A stretch of DNA of 64,000 nucleotides, from assembly GCF_949628215.1 (NCBI RefSeq), contig NC_134279.1, forward strand, positions 14,411,541 through 14,475,540, written 5' to 3'. A program made the position numbers and the translations under genes. Positions 45,027 through 59,402 of the stretch are shown here, one piece after another (position 1 is the first letter of the stretch; every line of letters starts with the position of its first letter). This stretch comes from Phalacrocorax aristotelis. Lineage: Eukaryota; Chordata; Aves; Suliformes; Phalacrocoracidae. The notes beneath the pieces are model-generated. The model was given only the letters and a program-made list of their open reading frames with translations. It was not told the origin of the DNA and did no database searches.

Positions 45027-48000
45027 TAAATTCATCCTGCTACAAACTGTTGAGGGTTTTATAGTTTGACAGTAATGCCAGAGTTGTCATCAGTCCCCAC
45101 TGTCAAACTTTACTTATGCTTTAATTAGTTCACCTCTGGCAACATAAACTGGAGGACGTGATTGGGTAATATGTTATGTCTTGGGAAACTAAGGTATGCA
45201 GATCAGCACTAAGACTGTAGGTTGTTCAGAAGAGAGAAGAATTCATAATATGTGCTAGGCAGAGAATACTTTGGAACTGTACAAAGAAACATTAATATAA
45301 AGAAAAGGATCCTAGATGAAAATGAGGCCATACGTTATTATTTGCTTAGAAGCTAACTGTGATCTTGACTTTGCATGTGGCTGAATTTAAATGCCCTTAA
45401 ACACCAGTAATTTCTTCAATTTATGGATCTGGGAAATTGACTTGTATATGGAGTTGGGTGTAACCTATTTAGGTTAGCAATAGGAAGGGAAACTCCAGTC
45501 TGAGGTTTTTCAATACCTCAGGCTGTAACTGTCACCGGTGTATATTCTCAGTTATTTAGGCCTTCAGTACTTTATCACAGAAATGGAAGACTCATGGTTT
45601 GCGCAGCTCAGATAATTGTCAAACATGTTCATGCTTGGCAGCCAAATGTTAACTAGTGGTGACCTGCCCTGATGAAGCAGACAGCTGCCTTTGACTGAGA
45701 GTCTGGGAATTTTGTTTTACAGGTTCAGAAATATCAGCAAAGTGTTGGAAATGTCCTTGAGGCTATGAAATGGTCACTTTGATCCAGGATTGCTTGTTGT
45801 TTGGACTTGTTAAAATGTTGGAGTTTGGTTTGGCCACTTGTGGGATAGCCGAAGTAGAAAATAACTGTATTTTAGATAACAATTACTATTGTCTGCAGTG
45901 TACCTGATAATCAAGGCATAAGATTTTGCTTAGGTCTATTTCAGTGCTTGCCCTTCTTGCTTGATCACTGAATTTATTTCGTGAGGTAGAAATGGTAAAA
46001 TACTTCTAGCAGATGATGTTACAAGAAGTTTTGGCCAAACTGATAGCATGAGTTATGTGAAAAAAGGTGGAAGGAGGGTGATAAGAATTAGGCAATCTCA
46101 CGTCTTGGAAGAAATGGTGTCTGTGTCACTAAGATTTCTGCAGAAGAGTTCAAAACTGTAGTTTTTCTTCCTGTATTTGAAGAATAACTGAACCCTACTC
46201 TTTGGCTTCCCTTTCTGACTAAAATACTAGCATGAGCTTAGGTCGGTGTGTAGTGCTGCCACAGCAGGCATCCTTGTCATCCGTTACCACATGGAGAAAT
46301 GTTCGTCATGCTTTAATATGTTTAATTTTCAGGGTAGGAGTTAGGCAAAATGCTTTTTCCGCATTTTCTGAGAAGTGCCTACAGCACATGCTGTTCATTC
46401 CTGTGTGGACTCTGAATCCATTCAGTGCTGGAAGAGTTGGTCCCTTTATATCCGAAGTTAAGATTTGCTTAAGAATCAGTGACACGTAAGCTGGGGACCA
46501 GCTGATGGGCCTGAATGATTTTCATGCAATTTGAGAGACAGTAGGTACATCAGTTGTATGAATGAATTATATTGTTTCCTGGAATTGCTGCTTCTTCAGT
46601 GCAGCAAACTTGTAATTTCAGGAGGCGATAACGGTACCTAGAGAAAATAATGAACAGGGCTGCAAAGAGGTGTGAGGGAAAAAAACCCAAACACTAAAAT
46701 GGTCCTGGTGACATTGTAAACCATGAGAGTATGGTCTGAGTGCCTTATCATGTCACTAAAAGCTCCCCCTTCCTAGGTTACTGTTTATATGCTTAACGGA
46801 AACAACAAATTTGGCTTTGAAACATTTTTAGAAATCTCTCAGGATTTCTTGTCCAATATTACAGTAATGTTTTTTTTCCTGGGCTTGACAAACACCTCCA
46901 AAAAAACCCCAAACCACCAAACCCCAACCACTGGCATCTTCCCATCCTGTTCTTGTCAGTGAAATAAAATCCACTTATTTGATGGAAAAGCTGCTAAGTA
47001 AAAGCACCCAAAGCAAATAAATTTTTCCTAAAAATTCAGAAAACAAAATGGAATTGGATACAAGGGCATTGCTTATTGTCAAATTGTGGACATCCTGAAC
47101 ATATTAGAAAATCAATTACAGCTTTTCAGGAGCCACTTTATTTAAAAACAAATTAAATTGCTTACTTTTCTATGGAGGTCATCTCTCTCCTGTCGTACTC
47201 TGTTGCAGTTATGACTGGTTGCACCTCATTCATGCCATGCTCATACCAAAATGTGCCATACATCATCTTGTACACAAAATATTAGGATTTTTGGTTAAAA
47301 CTGAGTAGCCACTATAAACTAGAGTAAATGTTTGCCTTCAGTCTGTAAAGGATATAAACATTTACTATTTGGCAATAATATTCACAAAAGCAGCTGCACA
47401 AAACTACCGACTTCTCAGCCTGTGCCATCAAGGGACACCTGCAAAATACTTGTGAAATGAGACTGTGAACTAAAATTCCATAATGGTATACTGAGAAGTA
47501 AAGACCCAGTAATCTTATTTTATGATCTGTTATAGTTTTCCTGTTGACTGCTCCTGGTAACGTGAATGCTAATGCTGTTGTTCCACCTTTGAAACAGACA
47601 AAAAAACTTCTTCCCCTCATTCTGATAACAAGATTTTTCTACTCTGTGATGACACTGTTGTTTGATTTGGGGTATTTTTTCCCCTCCCCAAGAAATGTCC
47701 AATTGATTAAAGCAGCAACAGTGAAGTGCAGTTTGGCAGGAGACACACCAGTCCTATCTAGTACTAACTATCCAACTAGAGTACTGTTCCACAACAATAG
47801 GAGTGCAGAAATAACAGGCATAATGAGAATAAGAAAAAAGGTAGCTAGTACTGTGTGTACTACAGATGGACAGCACTTGAGTCAAATGTCAGAAGAAATC
47901 CTCCAGTTTCTCATCTGCACTCATGTGGAGTGTATAAATACCCACTGAGATCTGCTGTAGCGCAGACATGGTCATCAGGTGCAGCAAGGGAGTGGTGAAT

Positions 48001-49714
48001 AGGTAGAAAAGGTGGTATGTGAGGAGGGTGTGTCTGAGCTTTGGGAATAGTCAGAAAAGGCACTTAAGTATGTGCTGTCATTCTCTGTCTTGAAAAATAA
48101 TCTAAACATCCCAGAGATACACATGATAGGCAGCAGTGTATATAGTCAGGTCCTCCCAGATGGCAGTGGCAATGGAGCGCCCATCATCCGTAGAGCTGAA
48201 ACCCTCTGTGCCTTAGGGTGTAATAGGCACCTTCAAACCATGTTGTGGATTTCAGCGATTGTACATGCTAATGTGCTTTCATTTCCTCTTTAGTGTGTCT
48301 TAAAGCTGGTTTTGCCCAATGGATAGATATATCTTGGGCCTGTCTGTTTGTGTGTTATGCATAATTTGGTACAGATTTAACTTGGATCCTTAACTTTCCA
48401 ATGTCCTCGTTAATTTTTTCATTCTCTTACTACTTGAGCGTGCTTTCGTCACACATAGTGAGTCAGTAGCTTACTGAAATGGAAGGTATTATAGAATTTG
48501 TTATGTAACTAACATCATCTTGGGTGTTGCTTGGTTGAGTAACTTAGACTGTGTTATAAATGTGTTTTTCCTCTTTGTCTCTCCCAGTAACAGTGGGGTG
48601 TAGTGGGTGGTTGACTGGCAGAGGTGATGGTTTCATGAATGCGGTTTGTAAGTACAGTGCAGATGGCTTTGGGGATGAATTGAGCAGAAGTATCAGCATT
48701 GGGATATTACCATCAAAGCATCTGTGAAATGGAATGCTTCTGCCTTTAGCTAAACTCTGAAAGGCATTTAATGCATGTGACTGAGCAGTAGTGAAAATGG
48801 TTATATTTTCTCCTCTAAACCATGCTCTGTGCTGTGCCCATCTATTTCTCTTTTGGGAGCCCCTTCCCATGTCCCAGTTGTCAGTATCATTTTAATAATC
48901 AGGATGTTGCTGCAGGTAGATGCTCACAGTCAGTGAAACATTGGTGTGTCTGCTTAGTATTTTCCACCCTGCTGCAGTATATAGCTGGGCCTGTGTTCGC
49001 GAGCTTTGGAGAAGCTAAGTTACTGAGTCCTATTATTCATATTAGTGTGTATCTCAAAATAAGGGACATATCTAAAGGTGGTTTATTTTACTGAAGCAAT
49101 TTCCAGCCCAGAGCAAAGGATAAGAGCAAAAGGATGTCCACTTCCCACTTGCTTTTTTGAGACTTTGTTTACCCTGCATAGTGGGACCAATATTGGGCTA
49201 CTTTTCCCTCCCCTTTTCCAGGACATATACATACCATCAAATATAGAAAAAATGATGAGGGCGTGCCCAAAATTTTCCTGTGCCAGAAAAAGTCCTAGAA
49301 TCAGAGAGTTCTCTTTGATTTTTATGGTCTGTGTAAAAACTGGCAAGGCATTGTTTACTCATGCTTTACACAGTTGCTTGTAGTGATCGTAGATGCGTTT
49401 CCTGATCTGTCAAGACAGGATTCACAGTCCAAATTCCTCTTTGCTTTGCTTGCAGTGCAATGAGTGGGTGACTTCATCGTGTTCCTCTGCAACAGAAAAT
49501 ACAGAAAAGATAATCCTGTGCCAGAATCTTTGAGAACTGAGCTTGGGTATCCAATGGTCACCTTATGCATATAAGGTTTTTGTTGCTTCCAAATGGAAGC
49601 ACAACATGTTGGGCATTGTAGCAACAGAGAGTCATTGTCCTGGAGAGCTTAAGTTGAAACAGGTGTGTTAGAAGTGGGGGAGAAAGAAGAGATACAGAAT
49701 AGCAGCATGGGTTG

Positions 49715-49790
49715 CCCAGATTCACTTGGCTGGCAGAAACTTGGACTAGAACTCACATCTCATGGCCCCTAGCTCATTGCTTTTTTTGGG
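49715..49790 (-). repeat. Probable MIR SINE relic
   Basis: The + strand order 'ggctggcagaaacttggact', 'agaactcacatctcatgg' and 'cccctagctcattgctttt' resembles the reverse complement of the MIR tRNA-derived head (gcagagctgggactagaacccag, then the cagtgctctt block). Diverged; edges estimated. Confidence 0.45.
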
Positions 49791-50545
49791 CTGGATCCTG
49801 TTCTCCATTTATATCACTCATGACATCTGTCTCAGTTCTGAGACTTGCCAGGTAGGTTGAAGGGAAGTTAATGGGACATTACCCATATTGCAGTATGGAT
49901 ATCCAGAAGTTCCCAACACCACAATTACATTTTTGGAAGGGGGAAAGTAACAGTGGGGTTTATTGTTTTTTGGGTTGTTGTTTTTTTTATCATGCAGATT
50001 TGCTGAAATATTCCAGTTACAGGATTCACTTGTACATGATTTCTATGCAAGGATCAGTAGGAATGGTTTACAGTCTGGGATGCATTTTCCTGCTCTGGAT
50101 TTTTCAGCTCCATTGTTATGTTAGCAGTGTAGCAACTTGCTGCTGTTGGGGGAAGTGGGAAAGCTGTGCCAAAACCTTCATGACATTGTGCTTCTGTAGA
50201 TGGGCCAGGAATTATTGTGGTGATTTTTTTTCTTTGGGTTTTTTTTGACGGGGGGAGTGGTGGCTAATCACAAGGGTATCACATTTTCTCTTGCATCTGG
50301 TCCCCAAGGTATGGTAAGCAGGAAGGCTGGGGTTGCTATAAAGCCCTATTCTGTGTTTGAGACAGCTAGGTTCTGGCTGAGAACTGGTGAGGTTTCTGGC
50401 AGCCTCTCTGAAAGGGATTTGAGTCCCACTGTGGGCTTAATGGTAGATGCAGTGTGATCTGGTTCCACAGAAAGTTTCTTTTCTTGTGCAGCCAATTACA
50501 TTTTCTTCCTGCTCTACAGTTTGTATTGTATGGTCACAATTAGAT

Positions 50546-50576
50546 GGGTGAGGGGGGCTTAGGTGGGCAAGGGGGG
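50546..50576 (+). other. G-quadruplex motif inside a near-duplicate GGGGGGCTT repeat
   Basis: Four G tracts GGG, GGGGGG, GGG, GGGGGG separated by loops TGA, CTTAGGT and CAA, which meets the G3+N1-7 rule. It arises from a tandem near-duplication of about 19 bp. Confidence 0.8.
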
Positions 50577-53500
50577 CTTGGGTGAAGTAGACCTCAGAAA
50601 GTATTTATCATTACACAGTTCCTCTGTCAGTTACAGGAAGAAGGCTCTCATTTTTTTGCCTGATGGCAAATGTTTTACCTCAAAAAGTCGAAGAGGTTCA
50701 CAAAATAAATGTATTGGAGCATCAGGTTGAGAATTCCTAGCCTGTGGCAGGGGGAGGACAGTCACTTATCAGGAGTTAAAAAGAGGAGAAGCTTTTAACT
50801 TCTTGGGGCTTGGAACTTCTCGTGAAAAGCTTGGTGGAGATGAGGCAGATGGTGCTATTCCTCTATCAGCCATTGTTTGCATGACAAATGCTCCTTGCTG
50901 GTCTCCTTGTAAGTAAGTAGAGAAATTCTGGTTATTTGGTGCTGCCTTAAAGTCTTTCAGAACTGCTTCTCCATAAATGGAGATAAGCAGATCTCTAAGC
51001 AGCAAAGAGAGGGTCAGAAGGGACATGTGAGATTGTGGAGAGGGTTGGGAGAGACTGTGAAGGAAACTTGGTATTAAATGCTGGAAAGCTTGTAATTTCT
51101 GTTTGGTGTATCATCTCAAAGCTTTAAAGAGTTCCAGTACCTGATAGTTAAGCACAACTGTTGGAAAGTCATCCCATTGACAGTTACCCATAAAGGTAAA
51201 TATTATGCCTAATTTGAAGTTTGTAGTTATTTAGTCTCACTTGCTAACTGTTGGGATTAATTCATTTTTATTCACAAGTTTCTGTTCCCCATACCTGATA
51301 CACACAGTGATGCACAGTGTGAGGCAGGTGTTGAATCACTGGTAGCCTCTGTCAGATCACTGCCTTGTTTTTCAGCATTTGTTGTAGACTCTGAATTCTG
51401 GAATTGTGTACTGACTTAGAAATGCTCCTGTCTACAAAGGTTGAGAGGTGGCAGCCTCCTTCATGATGAGGAAAACTGCGTGGCCAAGGCCTTCCTGGGA
51501 GCAGCTCCTGAGGTTCTTAGACTGGACCTGGTATTTCTAGAATTTAGCTTTTCCATTTTTGGATCTGAATGTCTGTCACAGGAGTCTTCTTCCACAGCCC
51601 TGAAGAAGCTGGGGAGCAGTGACTGTTGATTCAGGTGCATAGCTTGCCTATGAGGGGCAACAGATAATCTCTGCTTGCAGTATGTACAACAAAAATGAGA
51701 TTAAAATAAAAAAAAAAAACAACAAAAACAACACAACCTGTATGCCAAGTCCTTTATATATGAATTTAACACAGATTTGACCAGCTCTGGTTAAATTTTT
51801 TTAGGAAATAGTGGGGTCAAAAAGTGAGAGGTCTGTATGTCATCCATCCTGGATTATACTGCATAAACTAGTAATCCTCACTGCTATGCGTTGGTGACTT
51901 GAATGCGTTACTGTGAGTACTTAAGGAAGGGAAGCATTTCTTCTTCTGGAAGTAATAGCCTTAACTGTCTCGTTGCAAGAAGTGACTCTTTTCATTTCTG
52001 TGGCTGCTTGCCTAGAGGAGGTCATTTGCCTTGACACCTTGATAAAATCTCAGGAATTAAAAACTTTCTAAGTACACAGGTCATCAGACAAACACTAGGT
52101 TCTAGAAAATACTCATAAAACTAAATGAGGCATGTGGACATCACGTGGCAGCAGGTTTTATTGCCATGATTAGGTATCCAGTTAGGTTGCTTCATGTCAA
52201 TATCTGATCCCATGCAGCCTCTGCTCATGGTATCACCTCTGCTCACTGCATCTGTTTTGTGTGATGTTGGGGAAACTGTGACAGATGCTTAAGATATACC
52301 TCTGTGGCAAGCGTAACATAGATGCTTTAAAATATCCAGATGTAAAAATCCTATTCTTGTGGGCAGGGTTCTTCCTGGGTAAAGGGTCTTGATGAAGAAG
52401 GGAGTATCCATACAGAACCCTAGGGGGAGGAAGAACAGATAACAATGACATCACAAGAGAGAAACCCAAGAGCAAATGGAAGTCTTTTTCTGTTGAAAGA
52501 TTTTTTTTAAGCACCCGGAAGGCATAAAATACACAGCAGAAGTACTCTGAGTCAATTGAATGACATTGAAAACAGCTTGTACGTGAGAAGAATGGACAGA
52601 TGCTAGAGTGGCATTCATGTATGGGGTAGCAGAAAAAGGTCCCAATTTATGTTTGACTAAAAGGAAGTATGCAGAGTGGCAAATGGGGCTTTTGGACTAT
52701 GAAGATAAAAGCCTTATTTTGCTGTACTGTTTATATAGCTCAAGAGCTCTCTAGTATTTTGAAGTGTTTGAGATGGAGGATTGTCTGTCAGTCATGCCTC
52801 AGGTTGCATCCAAAAGAATGGAAGAGAAAGGACATTGGACTGCTGTGTTTTGTTTTAATACTGGATCTGTTGCTAGAACAATCTGTTACTTGAATCCCCT
52901 GTTGGAATTTTAAGAGCTTAATTGGGAGATCCTGAAAGCTCCCAAGGCAAATAGTGGAGCAGAGTAAATGTTAAGCAGCTGTCAGTGCTTAAAAACACAA
53001 CTGGCTCTCCAGATGAAGCACGGAGCTGTAGCTGTGTTTATTCTAGCTCTCAGCTCTGTGCTCCAGTGCAGCAAATAGTTCATGCTTATCCCCAAAATCT
53101 CTGGTCATGCTTTAAGAGCTCATAGCTGACTTACTGCAGAGCGATAGTGAGGACTGTGTGCAATCTTCCTTCTTTAAATCCATGTGATTTCACTAGTTGT
53201 TGTTGATGCCTTTCTGAATGCAGTTTTCAGAGGAAAAGGGGACAAATGTAGCAGGGCAAACAACTGTATAAAGTATTGTAGAAAGAGCCTATACTAATGA
53301 ATTTGGGAAGTGATGGATATCATATTACTTAACTGTCTGCCTTTGTAGTGTCCAAATATGAGGTTTTCTCTTGGAGTTAGGCAGAGCTTTACAATGAGCC
53401 ATCAAGATAGCTGTACTGCACCACTGCTGGACTGAAGTAGCACTCAGGTTTTACTTATCTTCAGTTCATGTGAAATGCATGATGGAGAACGGCAAATACT

Positions 53501-53872
53501 GTTGCAGCTTTGAGTGCTCAGGTTCTCGGTACTCAAGGTGTAACCAAGCTTACAATGAAGATGTGGTGAAAGTAGCCTGGATGAGCAATCAGCAAATATC
53601 AGTGGGTTTGTATCTCGTCTTTTCTGATTTTCTTTTTTGGCTTTAGTCTGCTAGTTTAAAATCTGCATCATATAATGGACACAGTAAGACCTAATTTACA
53701 GTACTGAGGAATAATATATCATGCATTAAAGCTGAAGTGCAGCAAGAAGTGTTAGTGAGACTTGGTAGAAAGCAAACACTCAGCAAGCAAAAGGCATCTG
53801 AGCTTTAACAGTTTAAACTTTTATTTCAGACTCATCTCGCCAAGGACCAAAGTTCAAGGAAAGCAGTAGATT

Positions 53873-54116
53873 CAAGTGACAGGATGAGAGGAAATGGCCA
53901 CAAGCTGCACCAGGAGAGGTTTAGACTGGATATTAGGAAATATTACTTCACGGAAAGGGTTGTCAGGGATTGGAACAGGCTGCCCACAGAAGCGGTGGAG
54001 CCACCATCCTGGAGTATTTAAAAAACTTTTGGATATGGTGCTTAGGGATATAGTTTAGTGGTGAACTGGCAGTGCTATGTTTATGGTGGGACTATACAAT
54101 TCTATAGAATTCTATA
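53873..54116 (+). mobile_element. CR1 LINE 3' end (plus)
   Basis: Starts 'caagtgacaggatgagagg' and runs through the last ORF2 codons ('gattggaacaggctgcccac') to a tail of three ATTCTATA-type units. It is 5'-truncated. It lies tail to tail with the next CR1, 95 bp away. Confidence 0.94.
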
Positions 54117-54210
54117 ACCAAGTCCAAGTGATCCATAATGCTGGAGAGGCACTGACGAGTTATTAATCATTTTTTACCTGGCTCTCTAGGTAGACTAACA
54201 GCAGAGATCA

Positions 54211-54965
54211 CAGCATCACAGAATGGTAGGGGTTGGAAGGGACCTCCAGAGATCATATTGTCCAACCCCTATGACTGAGCAGGGACACCTAGAGCAGGGG
54301 ACACAGAATGTGTCCAGGAGGGTTTTGAATGTCTCCAGGGAAGGTGACTCCACAGCCTCTCTGGGCAGCCTGTTCCACTGCTCTGTCACCCTCACAGGAG
54401 AGAAGTTTTTTCTCATATTCACGTGGAACTTCCTGTGTTCCAACTTGTGCCCATTGCCCCTTGTCCTGTCATTGGACACCACTGGAAAGAGTCCAGTCCC
54501 ATCCTCTTGACACCCATCTTTTAGATATTAATAAGCATTGATAAGATCCTCCCTTAGTCTTTTCTCCAGGCTGAACAAACCCAAGCTTCTCAGCCTTTCC
54601 TCATAAGGGAGGTGCTCCAGTCCCCTGATCATCTTGGTAGTTCTCTGCTGGAATTGCTCGAGCAGTTCCCTGTCCTTCTTGAACTGGGGGGCCCAAAACT
54701 GGACACAGTACTCCAAATGTGGTCTCACTAGGGCAGAGTAGAGGGAGAGGATAACCTCCCTCGACCTGCTGGCCACACTCCTTTTAATGGAGCCCAGGAT
54801 ACTGTTGGCCTTCTTGGCCACAGGGGCACATCACTGGCTCATGGTCAGCTTGCTCTCCACCAGCACTCCAAGGTCCTTCTCAGCAGAGCTGCTTTCCAGC
54901 AGGTCAACCCCCAACATGTCCTGGTGCAGGCACCATCCTGCAAACAGATCATCTGTGGCTTTACC
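54211..54965 (-). mobile_element. CR1 LINE 3' fragment (minus, 755 bp)
   Basis: Begins with the inverted CR1 tail 'atcacagaatggtaggggtt' and continues into 3' UTR and ORF2. Minus-strand translation shows [55 protein letters not shown] and [13 protein letters not shown], in more than one frame, so it is a pseudogene. It extends to the RT C-terminal area (LLESSSAEKDLGVL-like part, read only as DNA). Confidence 0.94.
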
Positions 54966-57900
54966 AAAGCTCTTTGAAAATGACTGAGGTTCCCCTGGCA
55001 TACAATGTATTTGTGATAGTAGGTCCAGATTTCATTCAGGTTTTATATATACATGACTCTAACCTGTGACAATTGCTATGACATAATGGGATAAGACTTG
55101 AAATGATACTTGCATCTGGAAAAATGTCTGTGAAAAGATGAGATTTGCGTGATCTGGAAAATGGTATGCTCAGTTAGTAAGGCATTGTGCAAGTCCTCGT
55201 AATAGCAGTCTTGACACAATAACTTTATTGGATGAATTCAATGCATTTTAGTGGTCCTCTGTGATGCATTCTTCAAAATAATTCTTCAGTAATATGGAAC
55301 AGAGTAATTTGTTTCTATCACCCTTGCTTACTTTTGCTCTCTAATAAAAGCTGACCAAGAAATGCTATACGTGGATTTTTTACTGCCTTATACAAATCTT
55401 CAAAACCAAAATTTCTAATTTCTCCCTGGTGACTAAGCCTGTTGTCTTATGCAGGAGAGTGTTTTGTGGACAAATTGTGTAATTATTATGTTTAGTTTTT
55501 GCTCTCTTGTTTTTTTTTGTTGTGATCTGGTCATGTTTGTTTTACGCCTGTTTCCCTTTGCATCTTAAATGATGTAGCTCATATGACGGGGCTTGGCACT
55601 CTTCAGAGCTACAGTCCAACAGGTCAGGACTGCCCTCGGGGAATCTGTGTCAATGTTAAACATTGATTCTGTTATATTCCTCCTTTTCATGTGCCACCAG
55701 GGTAAAATACAATGCAAAGGTTGTGTTCATTTTCTCATCTGAAAAATAGACATTTCCTAATGAAAACCGTTTGAGGTACTGACTTCCTGCTCTTCTGTGC
55801 TTGTTCTTTACCGATGTAGCATAACAGCGACTCACTCAGTGTGTTATGTTTTGCTGCAGATGTCAGCAGCAGTTAGTGCTGTGATATATTTAGACTTGGG
55901 GATTTTTAAATGGACACAAACTGTGCCTTGTGCAATAACTGTACCTGTACACTTGCCTGTAAATGCTGTTTGTTACAAGAAAGTGTAGGAAGGAGCACAA
56001 TATCACCTCAGGAGGATGTTCTCTGTGGTGTTTTCATATTTCTACTTGGACATGAGCCTTGGCAGTTAGGTGAATGAGTGCCCAATGGACTAGGTGTGCA
56101 GACAGCTCAATAGAAGTCATGGGGACTGTAAGATACAGAAACAGTAGCACTTACATAATTTCATTGTTGAGGGTTTTCTGAATTCTTAACTGTTGACTTA
56201 ACTGTGTTAAATTCCTCATATTTGATGCATTTATTCCTGCAGTCAGGTTAACTGTGCTTTTTTTTTTTTATTGTAAATTTACTGCTGCTTTACAGGGTGG
56301 ATCTTTCTGTTTTTCCATCCAGCCTATTGAGAGGCAATGTAAACTGGAGCTCCTGTTTACTGTTGATGGATAACATTCACTTCCTAGTGACTTGAGAAGA
56401 ATGCTTGGTCAGTGTTGAGATACCTGAGCTCTTTATGGCTTGTTTGTTTGGTTTTTTTTTTTCTACTGCCTAAGCTGGTACATTGCTTATAGGAGTCTGC
56501 ATCTATGAGAAGAAGGTGAGACTACACATGGAAACATCATTTAGCAGGAACAGAACTATACTGTTAAGTTCTGCTTGCATTCTTGTGCATATACTTTAAG
56601 AGTACCACCAAAATAAACCCTGACACCTAATATTTTTTTGTTTTGGTAATTTCAGTGAGGCTGCTGCAGCTGCTAATTGGACAACTGAGGAGTTTAATGT
56701 AATGTATTGCAGAATATAAATGTAGAAGTTAATTTTTAAGGGGAATAAATTTTTTTTTTTTTTCAGTGTCAGTGTTCCCAAGAGGGACAGGCTAAAAAGC
56801 TTTTTATCCATGTGAATTTCTGCTTCTAGGAAGATCCTTTTCCTTGGGTTTTTAATGTATTAAAAAAACCCCAACATTATTTTTGCATGGCACCAAGGAC
56901 TTGCAAAATGTCCATTCTGAGATTGGGACGAAAACCAATGCTATCTGTATATTTGAAGGTTTTACTCTATGTATAGAAAGGACCAGAAGTAAAATGTTCT
57001 CTTCTAAACTCTCCTGTGTGGATACAGATTTTGCTGGTTTGAGCTTTGACTTAAAATGGTAAATCAAGGTTCACTGTTGGAACGGCTACATTAGAAAGAG
57101 GATTTAAATTTTTATTCCTTCTTATCTGCTGCTATCACTTGTAGGAATACATACACTTGTGTTCTGTGTTTCTGACCAAAGCCACAAGGTCAGTTACCTT
57201 CCGCCTGTCCTGTGAGTCCAAATGAAATTTGCTTTATGGCTGGGAACGAATAGTATGTTTATGCTAGTAAGGGCTAATTCCAAAGTAATCTTGGAGCAAT
57301 ACTGGAAGATGTTTAGGAAATCAAAGCCAAGTAGTGTAAAATCAGATCTAATCTGAGATCCTGGCAACAGCCTTGTGAAAGAGTCAGTTCTTGCTGTTAC
57401 GGAGTGCTTAAACAAAAACATATTTGTTTTAAAGCTTTCTGTTTATTTTTCTCCAATCTTGGTTGTCTTGTTTCTACTTTTCTGTGTTGATCTGTCACAG
57501 CATAGATCATCACTATATCTACTGAAGCTCTATTCTGTGTCTTTTGACACTTTTTCAATTCTAAGGAATTAGTATAATTTGAAACTATTATGACATGGAT
57601 GACCATCTTTTCCCCAGTCAGAACACAGTTGAATCAGCTTCCTTCTGTGTGTCCAGGATAACCTCGTTTTGTTTTTCATAATGTTTTTAGTGCAACTCTA
57701 GACTCAAAAATCTGGACTTGAGGGAAGTATACCAGATAAAATTGTTTGGGCTCTTACAAGAGGAGGAGAAAATATCTGCTGAACACTGACATCCAACCTA
57801 AACACTAGGTTATTCTGAGCACTTGTGCAGAAAGAAAGGGGTAAGTGATGTAAAACCTACTTTTAAAATTGAATATTATGGTTCTCCCATGTGACTTGAT

Positions 57901-59232
57901 GTATGACATGCACATCTTAAGAATCCTACATTAGTCCCAGTTATCTAGACCAGAAAGCAGAACATGTGATTAGGCATTATGTTGCTGAGTGCAACTACAA
58001 GTTGCATGTGAGGTTCAGTTGCCAAGCACAGGGCTAGAAGAAGTTGTAAGGCAAGGAAAGCAGAAAATCTACAAACTGGTGAGGAATATCTTGCTGCAGT
58101 TGAGGAAAGGGAATGTGAAAATGGCTGGATGCCTGTGAGCTCTCTGAAATAAAATTATTTCCATCTGGACAGCTAGATTTTGATAGATTTGAAGATGCAC
58201 AAATTATCCAAACATTCCTGATGACCATGAGTAGAAGTTCCCTGTATGTGTAGGGAAGATCTTACACTTCTTAATCCATTTTCAGATGTGTCAGGTTTTG
58301 GCCCTGTCTCTGAGCACTTGCATGCCTGTGCGTTAGGGCTATTAGTGTAGAGTAGCTTTACTCATTTGTGAAACATCTTGCAAAATCTATCACTGTGGAA
58401 ACCGTAAAGATTTAAGCACTTTTCAAGGTATTGTTGATTAACTCTGAGTGTGACTTGTCCTTTTCTTGCTGGTGAGTAACGATACCGAATAATATTCATT
58501 CAATGAGCTGTGGTTTTGTTTTTTACCTTGTGGCCCTAAATTTTGCTGAAATCTGCTATATTAAATTCCAGTTCTTTCCTTCTTGACAGCTGTGATATTG
58601 GATGAATGAAGGAAATAGGAGTGAGCCAGTACTCAAAAATATCCAATGAAAGTTAAAACAGTAGTGTTCAAAAATCATACATCTTCCAAAATATTCCAGG
58701 CACTGGGAAGATAAGACAGATTTAATTTGTGAATGAGCTAAGCATAAGGTGAACTGATTTCCTTGAAACTGAAAATGGGAAATGACTGTCCAGCATGTTC
58801 TATTGCACAACATAACCAGTGAGAATAGGATGAGAAGATATTTCCTCAAATACGTAGTGAATTCTGTACTGCCTTCTCCATCGGTATTAGCCAACAGAAA
58901 CTGCAGGGGCAGTGGATGCCCTCTGGGTTTAGTTACATTGAAAAAAGTGGTAATTTTTCCTGCTTGCTTATACATTTGCCCATTTTGCTCATCAGACTGC
59001 AGTGATGTCTGCAGAGAAGCCCTGTTCTAAAGGCTCTCTGTCTGTATATGCATACATGAACACATAGAGGAAGAGCGAGTCTCCTATATATACTCTATGA
59101 AATCCAAGAGCCATGCAAACCCATTCTTGCTAGATCAGAAAATGTGGGCAAAATAAGTCTGACTTACTGAATGAAATTTTTTTTGTTGTTCTTTGGGTTC
59201 CTGCAGGTCAGAACTCTTCAGCATATTGACAT
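54966..59232. other. Non-coding host sequence
   Basis: Unique AT-rich DNA. T14 run at 56750-56763 followed by CAG. A 139-codon minus-strand frame at 58556-58975 has no recognised domain. No gene called. Confidence 0.55.
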
Positions 59233-59402
59233 TGGAACAGGCTGCTCAGAGAGGTGGTGGAGTCACCATCTGGGGAGGTGTTCAAAAAACCTGTAGACAT
59301 GGCACTTGGGGACATGGTTTAGGAGGCATGATAGCATTGGATTGACAGTTGGAATTGATGACCCTAGAGGTCTTTTCCAACCTTTATGATTCTATGTTTC
59401 TG
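59233..59402 (+). mobile_element. CR1 LINE 3' end (short)
   Basis: 'ggaacaggctgctcagagag' through 'ccaacctttatgattctatg', the last ORF2 codons and 3' UTR. Close in sequence and length to the copy at 27528-27697, so both come from one CR1 subfamily. Confidence 0.94.

Larger units (their letters stand above)
45027..53872. other. Non-coding host sequence
   Basis: Unique sequence with a C/A-rich patch near 46890-46935, a probable MIR relic (49715-49790), a G-quadruplex motif (50546-50576) and an A-rich run at about 51700-51735. Open frames up to about 134 codons occur on both strands without domains. No gene recognised. Confidence 0.55.

Noticed and set aside
58556..58975. 139-codon minus-strand frame
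   Set aside because: Composition of translated AT-rich DNA (many Phe, Leu, Cys), no motif, no splice context.
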